Positions 1 through 8,653 are shown, counted from the first letter of the stretch. The stretch: DNA of 63,430 nucleotides from Litorimonas sp964352855 (GCA_964352855.1 CAYGTR010000018.1:1-63430), one strand, 5' to 3'. The notes: a model not told the origin generated them from the letters alone. Numbers and translations: made by a program.

Positions 1-161
1 TCGACGATCTCGGCGGGTCAATATCCGCCGAACACGGCATAGGCACTATGAAACGCGAGGATTTGGCCGAACGCGCCGACGCGACAAAAATGGCGCTTTT
101 AAAGGCGATTAAAGCAGCGATTGATCCGGACAGGATTATGAACCCGCGGGTTATGATTTAA
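1..161 (+). CDS. FAD-linked oxidase, C-terminal end (partial)
   Basis: The reading frame is open from base 3 to a TAA at 159-161 and gives about 52 residues. It contains GGSISAEHGIG and ends with a DPDRIMNP segment. These are hallmarks of the C-terminal domain of the GlcD/D-lactate dehydrogenase/D-2-hydroxyglutarate dehydrogenase flavoprotein family, where the EHGIG histidine lies near the flavin and the protein ends with an MNPGK-like tail. The family oxidises 2-hydroxy acids with FAD. Substrate and start cannot be known because the gene begins before the window. Confidence 0.85.
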   Translation, partial: DDLGGSISAEHGIGTMKREDLAERADATKMALLKAIKAAIDPDRIMNPRVMI

Positions 162-177
162 GGTTGGGGACGGTTTT

Positions 178-609
178 GTGGTTTTAGAAAACAACTGGAT
201 AGCTTGGACTTCTAGGCGAGGCTTAGAAGTTTTTCTTTACATAATTATAGTTGCGACTCTCGAATCTCTTTCACGGACAACATATAATTATTCAACCACA
301 CAACTCATCTTCAACTTAAAAATCATTCTTGGATTACTATTAACATTTGGATTAAACCTAATGTATTTACCTTTCAGCGCTCTGATTTTTTATAGTTCCA
401 AAAAAATACAATCTAATAGTATTATTTATGAAGCAATTTGGTTTTTGATTCACTCCATATTTGCCCTATCTATTATGCATAACCAGATTTTTGGGATTTC
501 GAAGTTAGTAGATTATACTAGTTTATCGATTTTAGGATGGTATGGGGTATTAGCACTTCATGTAGCTTTTGTCTTAAGTCGCTTGTTTTCAATCAGAAAA
601 AAGCGATGA
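178..609 (+). CDS. small AT-rich integral membrane protein, unknown
   Basis: This 143-residue ORF opens with GTG at 178, 16 bases after the preceding stop. It has about four hydrophobic stretches (near residues 18-28, 45-68, 83-98 and 115-132) and a basic tail ending RKKR, so it should be an inner-membrane protein. Base composition is clearly more AT-rich than the neighbours, which suggests recent acquisition. I recognise no family. Codon structure and membrane pattern support a real gene, but the start is uncertain. Confidence 0.55.
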   Translation: MVLENNWIAWTSRRGLEVFLYIIIVATLESLSRTTYNYSTTQLIFNLKIILGLLLTFGLNLMYLPFSALIFYSSKKIQSNSIIYEAIWFLIHSIFALSIMHNQIFGISKLVDYTSLSILGWYGVLALHVAFVLSRLFSIRKKR

Positions 610-633
610 GGCTATTCTTCATATCCCTCTACA

Positions 634-810
634 CCTCATCCTGAGGAGCGCGAAGCGCGTCTCGAAGAGCTGTCGCAATTTACGGCCTCTCAATCGTATC
701 AGAGCAGTCTAAGATACAGACCCATGTTGGACGCAGAGGCATTCCCTAGCAACCAATCTTTCGAGAAGTTGTTCGTTCTTACGGAATGAAAAGTTCCTCA
801 GGATCAGGGA
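634..810. repeat. long imperfect inverted repeat, REP/MITE-like
   Basis: The left end (634-672) reads CCTCATCCTGAGGAGCGCG and continues into GAAGCGCGTCTCGAAGAG. The right end (about 762-810) carries TTTCGAGAAG and TTCCTCAGGATCAGGG, which is the approximate reverse complement of the left end. About 90 bases lie between the arms. I know the CATCCTGAGGAGCGCGAAGCGCG type of sequence as a dispersed intergenic repeat in many alphaproteobacteria. It occupies most of the first half of the non-coding stretch 610-1117. Confidence 0.6.
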
Positions 811-886
811 TATGACGGGGAAGACTTAGTTATGGGAATTGAATGAGACCCAATGCCTGAGGTCATGACGACATAAATAAAATCCG

Positions 887-984
887 CTCATCCCGCTGAA
901 AAGCGGGATCCATCTCCTAAATTCTCTTTGCGGGATTAGGTTTGGGAGATGGACCCCGTTTTTCAACGGGGTGAATGGAATGAC
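887..984. repeat. palindromic intergenic element
   Basis: The left arm begins CTCATCCCGCTGAAAAGCGG at 887. The right arm ends ACGGGGTGAATGGAATGAC, close to 984. Read in reverse complement, the right arm matches the left over about 34 bases (GATCCATCTCC against GGTCCATCTCC, followed by AAA), with about 30 bases between. Each arm also folds alone (CCCGCTGAAAAGCGGG; CCCCGTTTTTCAACGGGG). It looks like a second, unrelated mobile-type palindrome. The rest of 985-1117 shows nothing except the run-up to yaaA. Confidence 0.55.
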
Positions 985-1117
985 GTAAATACCGTGAAAT
1001 GCTAACACGCGTCACCCTTGAAACCCGGTAAGCAGCGCCTTATATCAAATTCATCACAAACCCACGCGGACGTGTTTGGCATTCTCCAAACAGGCGTTAT
1101 GAGGAAAGGATAGTTAC

Positions 1118-1903
1118 ATGATTACCCTACTCTCCCCTGCAAAAAAATTAAATATGGATCCGGCAGATACGGATCTTGAGATTACGCGCCCGCGCTTTGA
1201 GGCGGATACGCGCGAACTGGCCCGGGTTGCAAAAAAACAATCCGTTGCCGATTTGCAAAAACTGATGCATTTGTCGGAAAATCTGGCGTCTTTAAATGTG
1301 GATCGGTTCAAATCATTTAACCTCGACGGACAATCTAATTCCGCCAAGCCTGCGGGTCTTGCTTTTGACGGCGACGTCTATTGGGGATTGGAAGCCAAGA
1401 GCCTGTCTGATGATGACCTCGCCTATGCCCAAGACCACCTCCGCATTCTTTCCGGTCTTTACGGTGTGCTGCGCCCGATGGACGCCATACAGCCTTACCG
1501 CCTGGAGATGGGCACAAAGCTCGGCACGAAACGCGGCAAAAATCTCTATGAGTTTTGGAATCAAAAAATCGCGGAGAATCTAAACAAGGATTTAAGCGAC
1601 CATGACGATAAAACCATCGTTAATCTGGCCTCAAATGAATATTTCAAAGCCGTAGATAAAGGCACGCTCGACAAGCCGATTATTGAGGCCAAATTCCTCA
1701 ATATCAAAGACGGGCAAACGCGCAACTTGATGTATTATGCCAAATTCGGACGCGGATTAATGGCGCGCTGGATTACCCAGAACCGCATAGACCGCGCCGA
1801 AGATTTGAAAGACTTCAATCTCGAAAATTATACATTCGATAAGAGCCTGTCGTCCGATAATGAGCTTGTTTTTACCCGTCCGCAACCGCCGAAAAAGACT
1901 TAG
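1118..1903 (+). CDS. yaaA: peroxide stress protein YaaA (UPF0246)
   Basis: The 261-residue protein begins MITLLSPAKKLNMDP, the usual start of YaaA/DUF328 proteins, and has the family's full length. In E. coli, YaaA lowers free iron and limits DNA and protein damage during hydrogen peroxide stress, and it binds DNA. Internal family-like segments include LSGLYGVLRPMD, IQPYRLEMGT and NLASNEYFKAVD. AGGAAAGGA precedes the ATG at 1118. The next gene follows after six bases, so the two are probably co-transcribed. Confidence 0.93.
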   Translation: MITLLSPAKKLNMDPADTDLEITRPRFEADTRELARVAKKQSVADLQKLMHLSENLASLNVDRFKSFNLDGQSNSAKPAGLAFDGDVYWGLEAKSLSDDDLAYAQDHLRILSGLYGVLRPMDAIQPYRLEMGTKLGTKRGKNLYEFWNQKIAENLNKDLSDHDDKTIVNLASNEYFKAVDKGTLDKPIIEAKFLNIKDGQTRNLMYYAKFGRGLMARWITQNRIDRAEDLKDFNLENYTFDKSLSSDNELVFTRPQPPKKT

Positions 1904-1909
1904 TCTCTT

Positions 1910-2923
1910 TTGGAGCGGCTGACTAAATTCGAGCAATGCACCTCTGACAGCCCGTTCAAGTTTTCTTGGCGGGATTGGTGGGCCGCTGCGCAGCGCACGT
2001 GGGTCTCAAGCCATAAGGATAATGTCTCCGTCGTCGCGGCAGGAGTAGCATTCTTCTCGTTGATTGCCGTCTTTCCATTGATTTCCGCGGCGATTTCGAT
2101 CTTCAGCTATTTTGCTGATCCGAGTGATGTCGATGACATTACCCAAACCGTGAAAGCCCTGATGCCGGGGCAAGCCTTTGACGTCATACAAAACCAAATC
2201 GTCACGGTTTTAGACGCCCCTAATCAAGCGCTGGGCCTCGGTATTTTTATCTCGCTCTCAGTCGCCGTTTTTTCGGCGGGGGCAGGTATTCGCGCCATGA
2301 TGCGCGCCATGAATATTGCTTATGAAGAAACGGAAAAGCGCAATTTCTTCCTTTTTTATGCCTATGCGATTTTGATGACGCTCGGCAGTTTCATCTTTAT
2401 TTGGCTTTCATTATTAGTCATTGTCGGCGTCCCTGCCGCGTTGAATTTTATCAACCTCACCGACACAGCCGAAATGGTCGCGCGTTATTTGCCTTGGGTC
2501 GTTTTAGTGATGGTTTTTGGTTTTTCTGTCGGGGTGATGTACCGTTTTGGTCCGTCCCGCCGTCCGGCGCGCAAAAGATGGATTTTTCCGGGAATCTTTT
2601 TTGCAACAATGGCGTGGCTGTTTATTTCTTATGGCTTTTCCAAATTCGTTGCTGAATTCGGGAATTATAACGCGACCTATGGCAGCCTCTCTGCCGTGGT
2701 CATTTTGCTCGTCTGGCTCTGGCTGACCGCGAATGTCATTATTATCGGCGCGGAATTAAATTCAGAGCTGGAGCGCCAAACCATTGTCGATACAACACGC
2801 GGCCCGCTGCGCGCGCTTGGTCAACGCGGCGCAACCATGGCGGATTTCAAGGCCAAAGACACTTCCATACAAAAGGTAGCGTCTGAAATTATGGAACCCA
2901 AAGACACAGAGGACTTAATTTAA
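1910..2923 (+). CDS. YihY/BrkB family inner membrane protein
   Basis: The 337-residue protein has the YihY/virulence-factor-BrkB pattern: an N-terminal amphipathic part, then DNVSVVAAGVAFFSLIAVFP at the first membrane segment and about six membrane helices in all. The late YGSLSAVVILLVWLWLT helix is also typical. Members were once annotated as RNase BN; that is not accepted for the family and the true role is unknown. The best start is TTG at 1910, six bases after yaaA, because the next in-frame ATG would remove the conserved first helix. The C-terminal ~50 residues are polar and cytoplasmic. Confidence 0.88.
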   Translation: MERLTKFEQCTSDSPFKFSWRDWWAAAQRTWVSSHKDNVSVVAAGVAFFSLIAVFPLISAAISIFSYFADPSDVDDITQTVKALMPGQAFDVIQNQIVTVLDAPNQALGLGIFISLSVAVFSAGAGIRAMMRAMNIAYEETEKRNFFLFYAYAILMTLGSFIFIWLSLLVIVGVPAALNFINLTDTAEMVARYLPWVVLVMVFGFSVGVMYRFGPSRRPARKRWIFPGIFFATMAWLFISYGFSKFVAEFGNYNATYGSLSAVVILLVWLWLTANVIIIGAELNSELERQTIVDTTRGPLRALGQRGATMADFKAKDTSIQKVASEIMEPKDTEDLI

Positions 2924-2963
2924 ACCGGGTTTGAAATTCCTATGTTTCTGTGTAGTCAGGCTT

Positions 2964-3968
2964 ATGCGATTTATAAAAGCCAATTTCCCTGCCGATAAAT
3001 CCGATGCGGTCATCGAGATTATTAACAAAGCCAATCCTGTCGATTGGTCAATGGATAGCGGTTATGGCCGTTATGAAAAGGCCGTCGAAATCGTCGTTGC
3101 CAAAGGGCGAGGCCAAGATCTGATGGATGATTTACAGGCGCTATTGTCGGCGTCTGCGGATTGGCGCGTTGTCGTGATGCCGATCGAAGCCACACTCCCC
3201 CGACCCGAAGAAGAGGTCATAGAGGCCGAAGGCGAAGAGAAGAAGAAAGCCAAAACCACGGCCCTGCGCGAAGAGCTTTATCAAAAAGTCGCGGATGGAG
3301 CGAAATTAAATTGGGATTTTATCATTCTGACGGTGCTGTCTTCTATCGTGGCCGCGATTGGCCTGAACGGGGATAGCGTCGCCATCGTCATTGCGGCCAT
3401 GGTCATCGCGCCTTTGCTTGGGCCCATCCTCGCCTTTGCTTTTGCAGTGGCTTTGGGCGATTTATCACTCATGCGCAAAGCGAGTAAAACCGCGTTGGCG
3501 GGCTTGGGCGTGGGTTTCGGCTTTGCTTTCGCCCTCACGCTTTTCATGGATGTGAATTTGGTCAGCAAAGAAATGGTGGACCGCACCGTGATTAACCCCG
3601 CCATTATCGCATTGGCTTTAGCCTCCGGTGCGGCGGCGGCTTTGTCATTGTCTACTGGGATTTCCTCGGCACTTGTCGGCGTGATGGTCGCCGTCGCCTT
3701 GCTCCCGCCCTCTGTCGCTTCGGCGCTGTTTTTAGGCGCAGGCGAATATGAAAAAGCCGCAGGTGCCGCAATACTGCTCGCGGTCAATGTTGTATGCGCC
3801 GTCCTCTCCGCGCAGCTTATTTTCGTTTATAAAGGCGTAAGGCCAAGAACGTGGTCAAGCCAAGTGAAGGCATCACGTAGTGTGAAAATCAATGCTGTGG
3901 TGTGGATTGGTTTGTTGGCGGCGTTGGCGTTCTTGGGATATCGCTTGAATTTGGGTGTGGTGCTCTAA
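2964..3968 (+). CDS. DUF389 family membrane protein
   Basis: Starting at ATG 2964 the protein is 334 residues. A soluble N-terminal region (about 1-105, rich in Glu/Lys near its end) is followed by at least six hydrophobic segments with GDSVAIVIAAMVIAPLLGPI, a signature of the DUF389/TIGR00341 family. Its function is unknown. A longer frame starts upstream at a TTG (2931), but its extra 11 residues look non-native and the family starts near MRFIKANFP. It follows the YihY gene on the same strand, and its TAA overlaps the next ATG by one base. Confidence 0.85.
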   Translation: MRFIKANFPADKSDAVIEIINKANPVDWSMDSGYGRYEKAVEIVVAKGRGQDLMDDLQALLSASADWRVVVMPIEATLPRPEEEVIEAEGEEKKKAKTTALREELYQKVADGAKLNWDFIILTVLSSIVAAIGLNGDSVAIVIAAMVIAPLLGPILAFAFAVALGDLSLMRKASKTALAGLGVGFGFAFALTLFMDVNLVSKEMVDRTVINPAIIALALASGAAAALSLSTGISSALVGVMVAVALLPPSVASALFLGAGEYEKAAGAAILLAVNVVCAVLSAQLIFVYKGVRPRTWSSQVKASRSVKINAVVWIGLLAALAFLGYRLNLGVVL

Positions 3969-4327
3969 TGAAGTCAACGGTCTACAATATTTACAAAGAT
4001 AATATCTTAATAGGAACATCAAAGCTTGAACGTGGGGATGCACCAATGGGCATCGCCTTGGGTAACTTTCATGCCACAAGTGATTTTGACACTTACAGAA
4101 AGCAGTTCGAAATACTTGATGAAGACTCAAGAAGGTTAGAAGGGCTTATACTAAAAAAAGAAGATGGGACTGAAATTGAATGCTCTATTGGAAAAGTAGT
4201 CATTGAATATGGAGATATAAATAATCCATTTCATATTGAGTTTACGGCACTCGGTATCAGTTACCCACTTTATGAAGAACTATTCCCACATCACGTAAAG
4301 GCTTATCAAAAACAATTTGAAAACTAA
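3968..4327 (+). CDS. hypothetical protein, AT-rich
   Basis: The 119-residue ORF starts at ATG 3968, sharing one base with the stop of the DUF389 gene (TAATG), so it is probably translationally coupled. It has no signal peptide or membrane segment and looks soluble, with alternating short strands and acidic patches. Composition is more AT-rich than its neighbours. I do not recognise a family. It ends five bases before the convergent SRAP gene. An alternative upstream start would run backward inside DUF389 and is unlikely. Confidence 0.6.
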   Translation: MKSTVYNIYKDNILIGTSKLERGDAPMGIALGNFHATSDFDTYRKQFEILDEDSRRLEGLILKKEDGTEIECSIGKVVIEYGDINNPFHIEFTALGISYPLYEELFPHHVKAYQKQFEN

Positions 4328-4332
4328 ATATT

Positions 4333-5165
4333 TCACGCCAAATTGGCAGGTTTCACCAAATCCCCGCCCTGCGCTCTTCCCGAATTCACCGCCTTATCTA
4401 CTTCCCAAAATTCGAGGTNNNNNNNNNNNNNNNNNNNNNNNNNNNNNNNNNNNNNNNNNNNNNNNNNNNNNNNNNNNNNNNNNNNNNNNNNNNNNNNNNN
4501 NNNNNNNNNNNNNNNNNNCCGCCCTGCGCTCTTCCCGAATTCACCGCCTTATCTACTTCCCAAAATTCGAGGTCTTCGCCCGGCCTCATATGTTCCAGAA
4601 CACGCGAGGGGTTTGAGTCCGGATCAAGCCAAGCATCCCACTTTTCCATCGGCAAGCGCACGGGCATACGGTGATGCAGATTTTTGATCCGTCCCGTCGC
4701 GGGTGCTGTTAATATCGTGCAGGTCAAAAGCTCTATCCCCTCATCAACCCGCCACTTATCCCACAACCCGACAAGCCCAAACATGTCATCATGACTTTCG
4801 CGAATGAAGTTGGGGATTTTCGGTTTCTCTACGCCTTCCCATTCATACCACCCACTGGTCGGGATAATCGCGCGGCGACGACGGAAAGGCGTACGAAAAC
4901 TCGCCTTCTCGGCCACAGTTTCCATGCGCGCATTGAACAGCGGGCGACCCTCGGGTGGCTCTTTACGCCAATGCGGATGTAGCCCCCATCGCATCGGCAC
5001 GACCTTGCGTCGCTTTTGGGCATCAAAGGCGACAACAGGCATAACCGCACCGGGGGAGATGTTATAATTCGGCTCCCATGACCAATCCTCTGTCAGACTT
5101 TCTTCGGCCTTAAAGACCGCCCGAATTTCGTCCAAAGTTCCCGTTAATGTATGGCGTCCGCACAT
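4333..5165 (-). CDS. SRAP/HMCES (YedK) abasic-site shield protein, split by gap
   Basis: The protein starts MCGRHTLTG, placing the catalytic Cys at position 2 after removal of Met, as in all SRAP proteins. NARMET, the SGWYEW segment and LHHRMPV supply the other active-site residues (Asn, Glu, His). The family forms a thiazolidine crosslink with abasic sites in single-stranded DNA and protects them. As printed, the C-terminus runs into N. If the duplicated 55 bp are merged, the protein ends normally, reading on from NSGRAQG through GDLVKPANLA to TGA, giving about 225 residues. It is divergent from the Nudix gene. Confidence 0.9.
4364..4573. other. scaffold gap (100 N) flanked by an identical 55-bp overlap
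   Basis: Exactly 100 N fill 4419-4518. The 55 bases before the gap (4364-4418, starting CCGCCCTGCGCTCTTCC and ending ATTCGAGGT) are repeated without change directly after it (4519-4573). This is what two contigs ending in the same k-mer give when scaffolded without merging. Collapsing the two copies removes the gap and leaves the minus-strand SRAP gene in frame to a stop at 4333-4335. The apparent duplication should not be read as biology. Confidence 0.85.
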
Positions 5166-5187
5166 ATATCTCTATAAGCAGAAAGCT

Positions 5188-5649
5188 ATGACCGCGAAAA
5201 GCCTTGAAACCCATAATCAGCCTCAAAACCAGCCTGTAAATTGTGTCGGCGTCATTTGCTTTCGCGGTGACGATGTTTTGCTGATCCAACGGGGCAAAGC
5301 CCCGCGTAAAGGCGACTGGTCCATTCCCGGTGGACGCATAGAGATTGGTGAAACAGAACCAGAGGCCGCCCTGCGGGAATTGATGGAAGAGACGGGCATC
5401 ACTGCAAAGCTCGGCCCGAAAGTTGCCACGATACCCGCACTGTTCGAAGGTTTTAATTATATGCTGCATGATTACGTCGCCATCTGGGTCAGCGGGGAAC
5501 CTATGGCCGGCGATGATGCGGCTAAGGCTGTCTTTATGCCGACTGAAAAGCTGGACGCTTTGGGTATGTGGCCAAAAACGCGCGAAGTCATTGAAACCTC
5601 ACGACAAGCACTGAAGTCAATCATAGCCACCTCAGACATTTCAGGGTAA
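5188..5649 (+). CDS. Nudix hydrolase
   Basis: The 153-residue protein carries a complete Nudix box: G49, E55, then R63-E64-L65, E67-E68 and G70-I71. The usual strand with RGKAPRKGDWSIPGG lies just before it. Enzymes of this family hydrolyse nucleoside diphosphates linked to another group, using the glutamates to bind Mg2+. The short ADP-ribose-pyrophosphatase-like form with the WSIPGG motif suggests a small-molecule nucleotide substrate, but specificity cannot be read from sequence. It starts 22 bases from the divergent SRAP gene and is followed ten bases on by the TIGR02301 gene. Confidence 0.92.
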   Translation: MTAKSLETHNQPQNQPVNCVGVICFRGDDVLLIQRGKAPRKGDWSIPGGRIEIGETEPEAALRELMEETGITAKLGPKVATIPALFEGFNYMLHDYVAIWVSGEPMAGDDAAKAVFMPTEKLDALGMWPKTREVIETSRQALKSIIATSDISG

Positions 5650-5659
5650 ACGCTGAGAT

Positions 5660-6124
5660 ATGTGGCGGACTTTGTTCATATCACTCTGTCTATGCGGGAC
5701 GACGGCATATCCTGTTATCGCGCAAGACGTGCAACCCTCCGAAATGACAGAGGCCGAAAAACGCCGCGAAGCCCAAAAGGCAAGAGACGCGGCAGAATTG
5801 CGCATTGAAAGAGATATGGTCACCATGACGTCTCTGGTCGAAGCCTTGTCCAAAAATATGGGACAGCTTCATTATTTGCGTACGCTTTGCTTTGGGCCGT
5901 CTGATCAAAAGTGGCGCGATTATGCCTCTCGTATGATGACGCTTGAGAGTAAGGATGACCCGGAAACACGCCGCAGTCTGGTCCGTGCGTTCAATGCAGG
6001 CTATTATCAAGAACAGGAACGTCATTCGGTCTGCAGTAAAAATGTCAGTGTAGATGTCGCGGCGCTGTCTGAGAACGGGCGCCATATTTCGTCTATGCTC
6101 GGCGATCCTTACCGTGATTTTTAA
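5660..6124 (+). CDS. TIGR02301 family exported protein
   Basis: The 154-residue protein has an N-terminal signal peptide (residues 1-21, ending AYPVIAQ). The mature part has a charged helix and then LHYLRTLCFGPSDQKWR, a central RAFNAGYYQEQERHSVC segment and two well-placed cysteines. This matches the alphaproteobacterial family TIGR02301 as I know it, whose function is unknown. The two cysteines probably form a disulfide in the periplasm. It lies ten bases behind the Nudix gene and upstream of the META lipoprotein on the same strand. Confidence 0.78.
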   Translation: MWRTLFISLCLCGTTAYPVIAQDVQPSEMTEAEKRREAQKARDAAELRIERDMVTMTSLVEALSKNMGQLHYLRTLCFGPSDQKWRDYASRMMTLESKDDPETRRSLVRAFNAGYYQEQERHSVCSKNVSVDVAALSENGRHISSMLGDPYRDF

Positions 6125-6141
6125 ACAATGAGACTTTGATT

Positions 6142-6591
6142 ATGGCCATTTCTGTTAAAACAGCTGTCACCGCATTTCGCGTCGCGCGCATGTTACCCGT
6201 TATACCGCTCGCGATCGGGGCTATTGCTCTTGTTGGTTGTGCCAAAGTTGTCAGTGATGTGCGCAAAGCCCGCCCTTTGACTGTCCTCGAAGGCTCCGAA
6301 TGGGGCTTGCAGGAAACAGAACAATTCATCGCATTCAAAACAAACGGTGAAGTCACCGGCAATGGCGGATGCAATAATTTTTTCGGTTCTTACAACCAAG
6401 AGGGGGACGCCCTCACCTTTGGCCCTCTCGCCTCAACCAAAATGCTTTGCCAAGGCAAAATGGAGGCGGAGACTCGTTTCATGAACGCCGTCCAGAAATC
6501 GCGACGTTTTGAGGCCACACATCTTGAAATGTCGATTATAGACGAAAAAGGCGACACTGTGCTGCGCCTGCATCGTCGTGATTGGGATTGA
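6142..6591 (+). CDS. META domain lipoprotein (HslJ-like)
   Basis: Starting at ATG 6142 the protein is 149 residues. A hydrophobic N-terminus ends in a lipobox-like ALVGC, so it is probably a lipoprotein. The body is a META domain: SEWGLQE, then TGNGGCNNFFGSY and FGPLASTKMLC, the two most conserved motifs of the HslJ/META fold. The domain occurs in E. coli HslJ, linked to novobiocin resistance, and in many uncharacterised envelope proteins. The longer TTG start at 6136 adds only two residues. Confidence 0.85.
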   Translation: MAISVKTAVTAFRVARMLPVIPLAIGAIALVGCAKVVSDVRKARPLTVLEGSEWGLQETEQFIAFKTNGEVTGNGGCNNFFGSYNQEGDALTFGPLASTKMLCQGKMEAETRFMNAVQKSRRFEATHLEMSIIDEKGDTVLRLHRRDWD

Positions 6592-6642
6592 GGCCCGACT
6601 TAGACAGTGCTAGGCGCGAGGCACTGATAATAAGAGATTCTT

Positions 6643-7680
6643 ATGACTGACACCCTCACAATCCGCCGCCCGGATGATTGGCACGTTCACTTACGTGACG
6701 GGATTATTCTGGCTGATGTCGTGAACTACACAGCAAAGCAATTTGCCCGCGCGATTGTTATGCCGAACCTCACCCCTCCTGTTACAACCGTCGAGATGGG
6801 CCGCGCTTATCGCGAGCGCATTTTAGCGGCCGTTGATCCCGCCCTTGGCTTCACGCCGCTCATGGTGGGCTATTTGACAGACGATATGAACCCCGATGTC
6901 ATCAAGCAGGGCCAGGACCAAGAGGTCTTCACAGCTTTCAAACTTTATCCCGCTAATGCAACAACTAATTCTTCGGCGGGTGTCACCGATATTAAAAACA
7001 TCTACGGTGTTTTAGACATGATGAGCCGAGTCGGCATGCCGCTCCTCGTCCACGGCGAAGTCACGCATTCTGATGTTGATATTTTTGACCGCGAAGCGCG
7101 CTTCATCGAAGACGTGCTCGGTAAAGTCATTGAGGACTTTCCCGATCTCCGCGTCGTGTTTGAGCATATCACAACATTAGAGGCCGTTGATTTCGTCAAT
7201 GCCGCAGGTGACAACATCGCGGCCACGATCACACCGCATCACCTTGAAATTAATCGTAATGCCATTTTTGAGGGCGGTATTCGCCCGCATAATTATTGCC
7301 TGCCGATTGCCAAGCGTGAAAAGCATCGATTAGCCTTGCGTAAAGCTGCAACCTCGGGCTCACCTAAGTTCTTCCTTGGCACAGACACAGCGCCGCATAC
7401 CGTTGACGCGAAAGAAAGCGCTTGTGGTTGCGCAGGCATTTTCAATGCCCCTTACGCCATGGAGAGCTACGCCAAGACATTTGAGGAAGAAGGCGCGCTC
7501 GATAAATTGGAAGGCTTCGCCTCAGAATTCGGCCCGCGCTTTTATGGCTTGGCCCTTAATAAAGGCACGCTCACCCTAGAGAAAAAACCGACTGCAGTGC
7601 CGGACTCAATCCGTTTATCCAAAGCCAATATCATCCCGTTTCACGCGGGCAAGACCTTGGCTTGGCAAGTGTCTCTATAA
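6643..7680 (+). CDS. pyrC: dihydroorotase (class II)
   Basis: The 345-residue length and sequence match the short PyrC type. It closes carbamoyl-aspartate to dihydroorotate in pyrimidine synthesis. H14 and H16 in DWHVHLRDG bind the binuclear zinc, and K100 in FKLYPANATTN is the carbamylated lysine. Later ligands are the His residues in LLVHGEV and FEHITT and the Asp in LGTDTAPH. It stands alone here, with its own start after a 51-base gap. The other pyrimidine genes in the window (carA, carB) are far away on the opposite strand. Confidence 0.97.
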   Translation: MTDTLTIRRPDDWHVHLRDGIILADVVNYTAKQFARAIVMPNLTPPVTTVEMGRAYRERILAAVDPALGFTPLMVGYLTDDMNPDVIKQGQDQEVFTAFKLYPANATTNSSAGVTDIKNIYGVLDMMSRVGMPLLVHGEVTHSDVDIFDREARFIEDVLGKVIEDFPDLRVVFEHITTLEAVDFVNAAGDNIAATITPHHLEINRNAIFEGGIRPHNYCLPIAKREKHRLALRKAATSGSPKFFLGTDTAPHTVDAKESACGCAGIFNAPYAMESYAKTFEEEGALDKLEGFASEFGPRFYGLALNKGTLTLEKKPTAVPDSIRLSKANIIPFHAGKTLAWQVSL

Positions 7681-7771
7681 TAGCATATAGTTCGGCCATT
7701 CACTCAAATAGGCTTTCTTCTTTCGCAGCCTCGCGCTTGCACCCATTGGCAAATCAAGGCAAAAGGTCTCT

Positions 7772-8653
7772 ATGAATTGGCTCACAAAACTTACGCCCCC
7801 CGGCGTCAAATCCATCTTTTCTAAAAAAGATACGCCCGACAATCTTTGGATCAAATGTCCGAAGTCCGGCGAGATGGTTTTCTCTGCCGATATGCCGGGT
7901 CTGCTTCATGTGACACCCGCAGGTCACCATATGCGGATCGGACCGGATCTTCGCATGGATTATACTTTTGATAATGCTGAATATGAAACTGTCCCTGTAC
8001 CGGACGTTGTCAAAGACCCGCTAAAGTTCAAAGACGACCAAAAATATACAGACCGCCTTAAAAAAGCGCGTGCCAAAACGGGTGATGATGACGCAATGAG
8101 CATTGGTGTGGGTAGCATTAATGGTATTCGAACAGTCGTCTTGGTGCAAAACTTTGCATTTATGGGCGGCTCTCTCGGCATGGCCGCGGGCGAAGGCTTC
8201 ATCAAAGCGGCCGAATATGCCGTTGAAAATAAACTCCCGCTTGTGACCTTTACAGCAGCGGGCGGCGCACGGATGCAAGAAGGCGCTCTGTCGCTTATGC
8301 AAATGCCCCGCACAACTATTGCCGTGCAACTATTACGGGAAAATAACCTTCCTTATATAGTCGTACTTTGTGATCCGACGACAGGCGGCGTAACGGCCAG
8401 CTATGCGATGTTAGGGGATGTGCATTTCGCGGAGCCCGATGCCTTGATTTGTTTTGCCGGGCCGCGCGTTATTGAAGATACTATTCGTGAAAAGCTTCCC
8501 GAAGGGTTCCAACGGGCAGAATATCTCGAAGAAAAAGGCATGATCGACCGCGTTGTCCACCGAAAAGACATGCGTGAAATGCTCAGCCAAGTTCTTGCTG
8601 TTTTAATGAAAGCGGACATCCAAAGGCCGGAACAGACAGCCGAAGTCGTCTAA
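7772..8653 (+). CDS. accD: acetyl-CoA carboxylase carboxyltransferase subunit beta
   Basis: The 293-residue protein has the AccD fold, with GSINGIRTVVLVQNFAFMGG, the oxyanion-forming FTAAGGARMQEG and the DPTTGGVTASYAMLGD segment. With AccA it moves the carboxyl group from biotin to acetyl-CoA to make malonyl-CoA. The N-terminal zinc ribbon is not intact: only one Cys (KCPKSGEMVF) remains where E. coli has four. I recall this reduction in other alphaproteobacteria. folC follows after one base, so the two form an operon, as is usual in this class. Confidence 0.96.
   Translation: MNWLTKLTPPGVKSIFSKKDTPDNLWIKCPKSGEMVFSADMPGLLHVTPAGHHMRIGPDLRMDYTFDNAEYETVPVPDVVKDPLKFKDDQKYTDRLKKARAKTGDDDAMSIGVGSINGIRTVVLVQNFAFMGGSLGMAAGEGFIKAAEYAVENKLPLVTFTAAGGARMQEGALSLMQMPRTTIAVQLLRENNLPYIVVLCDPTTGGVTASYAMLGDVHFAEPDALICFAGPRVIEDTIREKLPEGFQRAEYLEEKGMIDRVVHRKDMREMLSQVLAVLMKADIQRPEQTAEVV

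Noticed and set aside
826..1008. 60-residue minus-strand frame in the yaaA upstream region
   Set aside because: It lies inside the palindromic repeat, its codons follow the repeat arms, and no ribosome site precedes it.
3281..3787. 168-residue minus-strand frame inside the DUF389 gene
   Set aside because: Its Ala/Thr-rich text mirrors the membrane helices of the sense strand, and the sense gene has clear family motifs.
4343..4687. Plus-strand frames running through the N gap
   Set aside because: They are antisense to the SRAP gene and exist only because N are read as open codons; the repeated text is the duplicated contig end.
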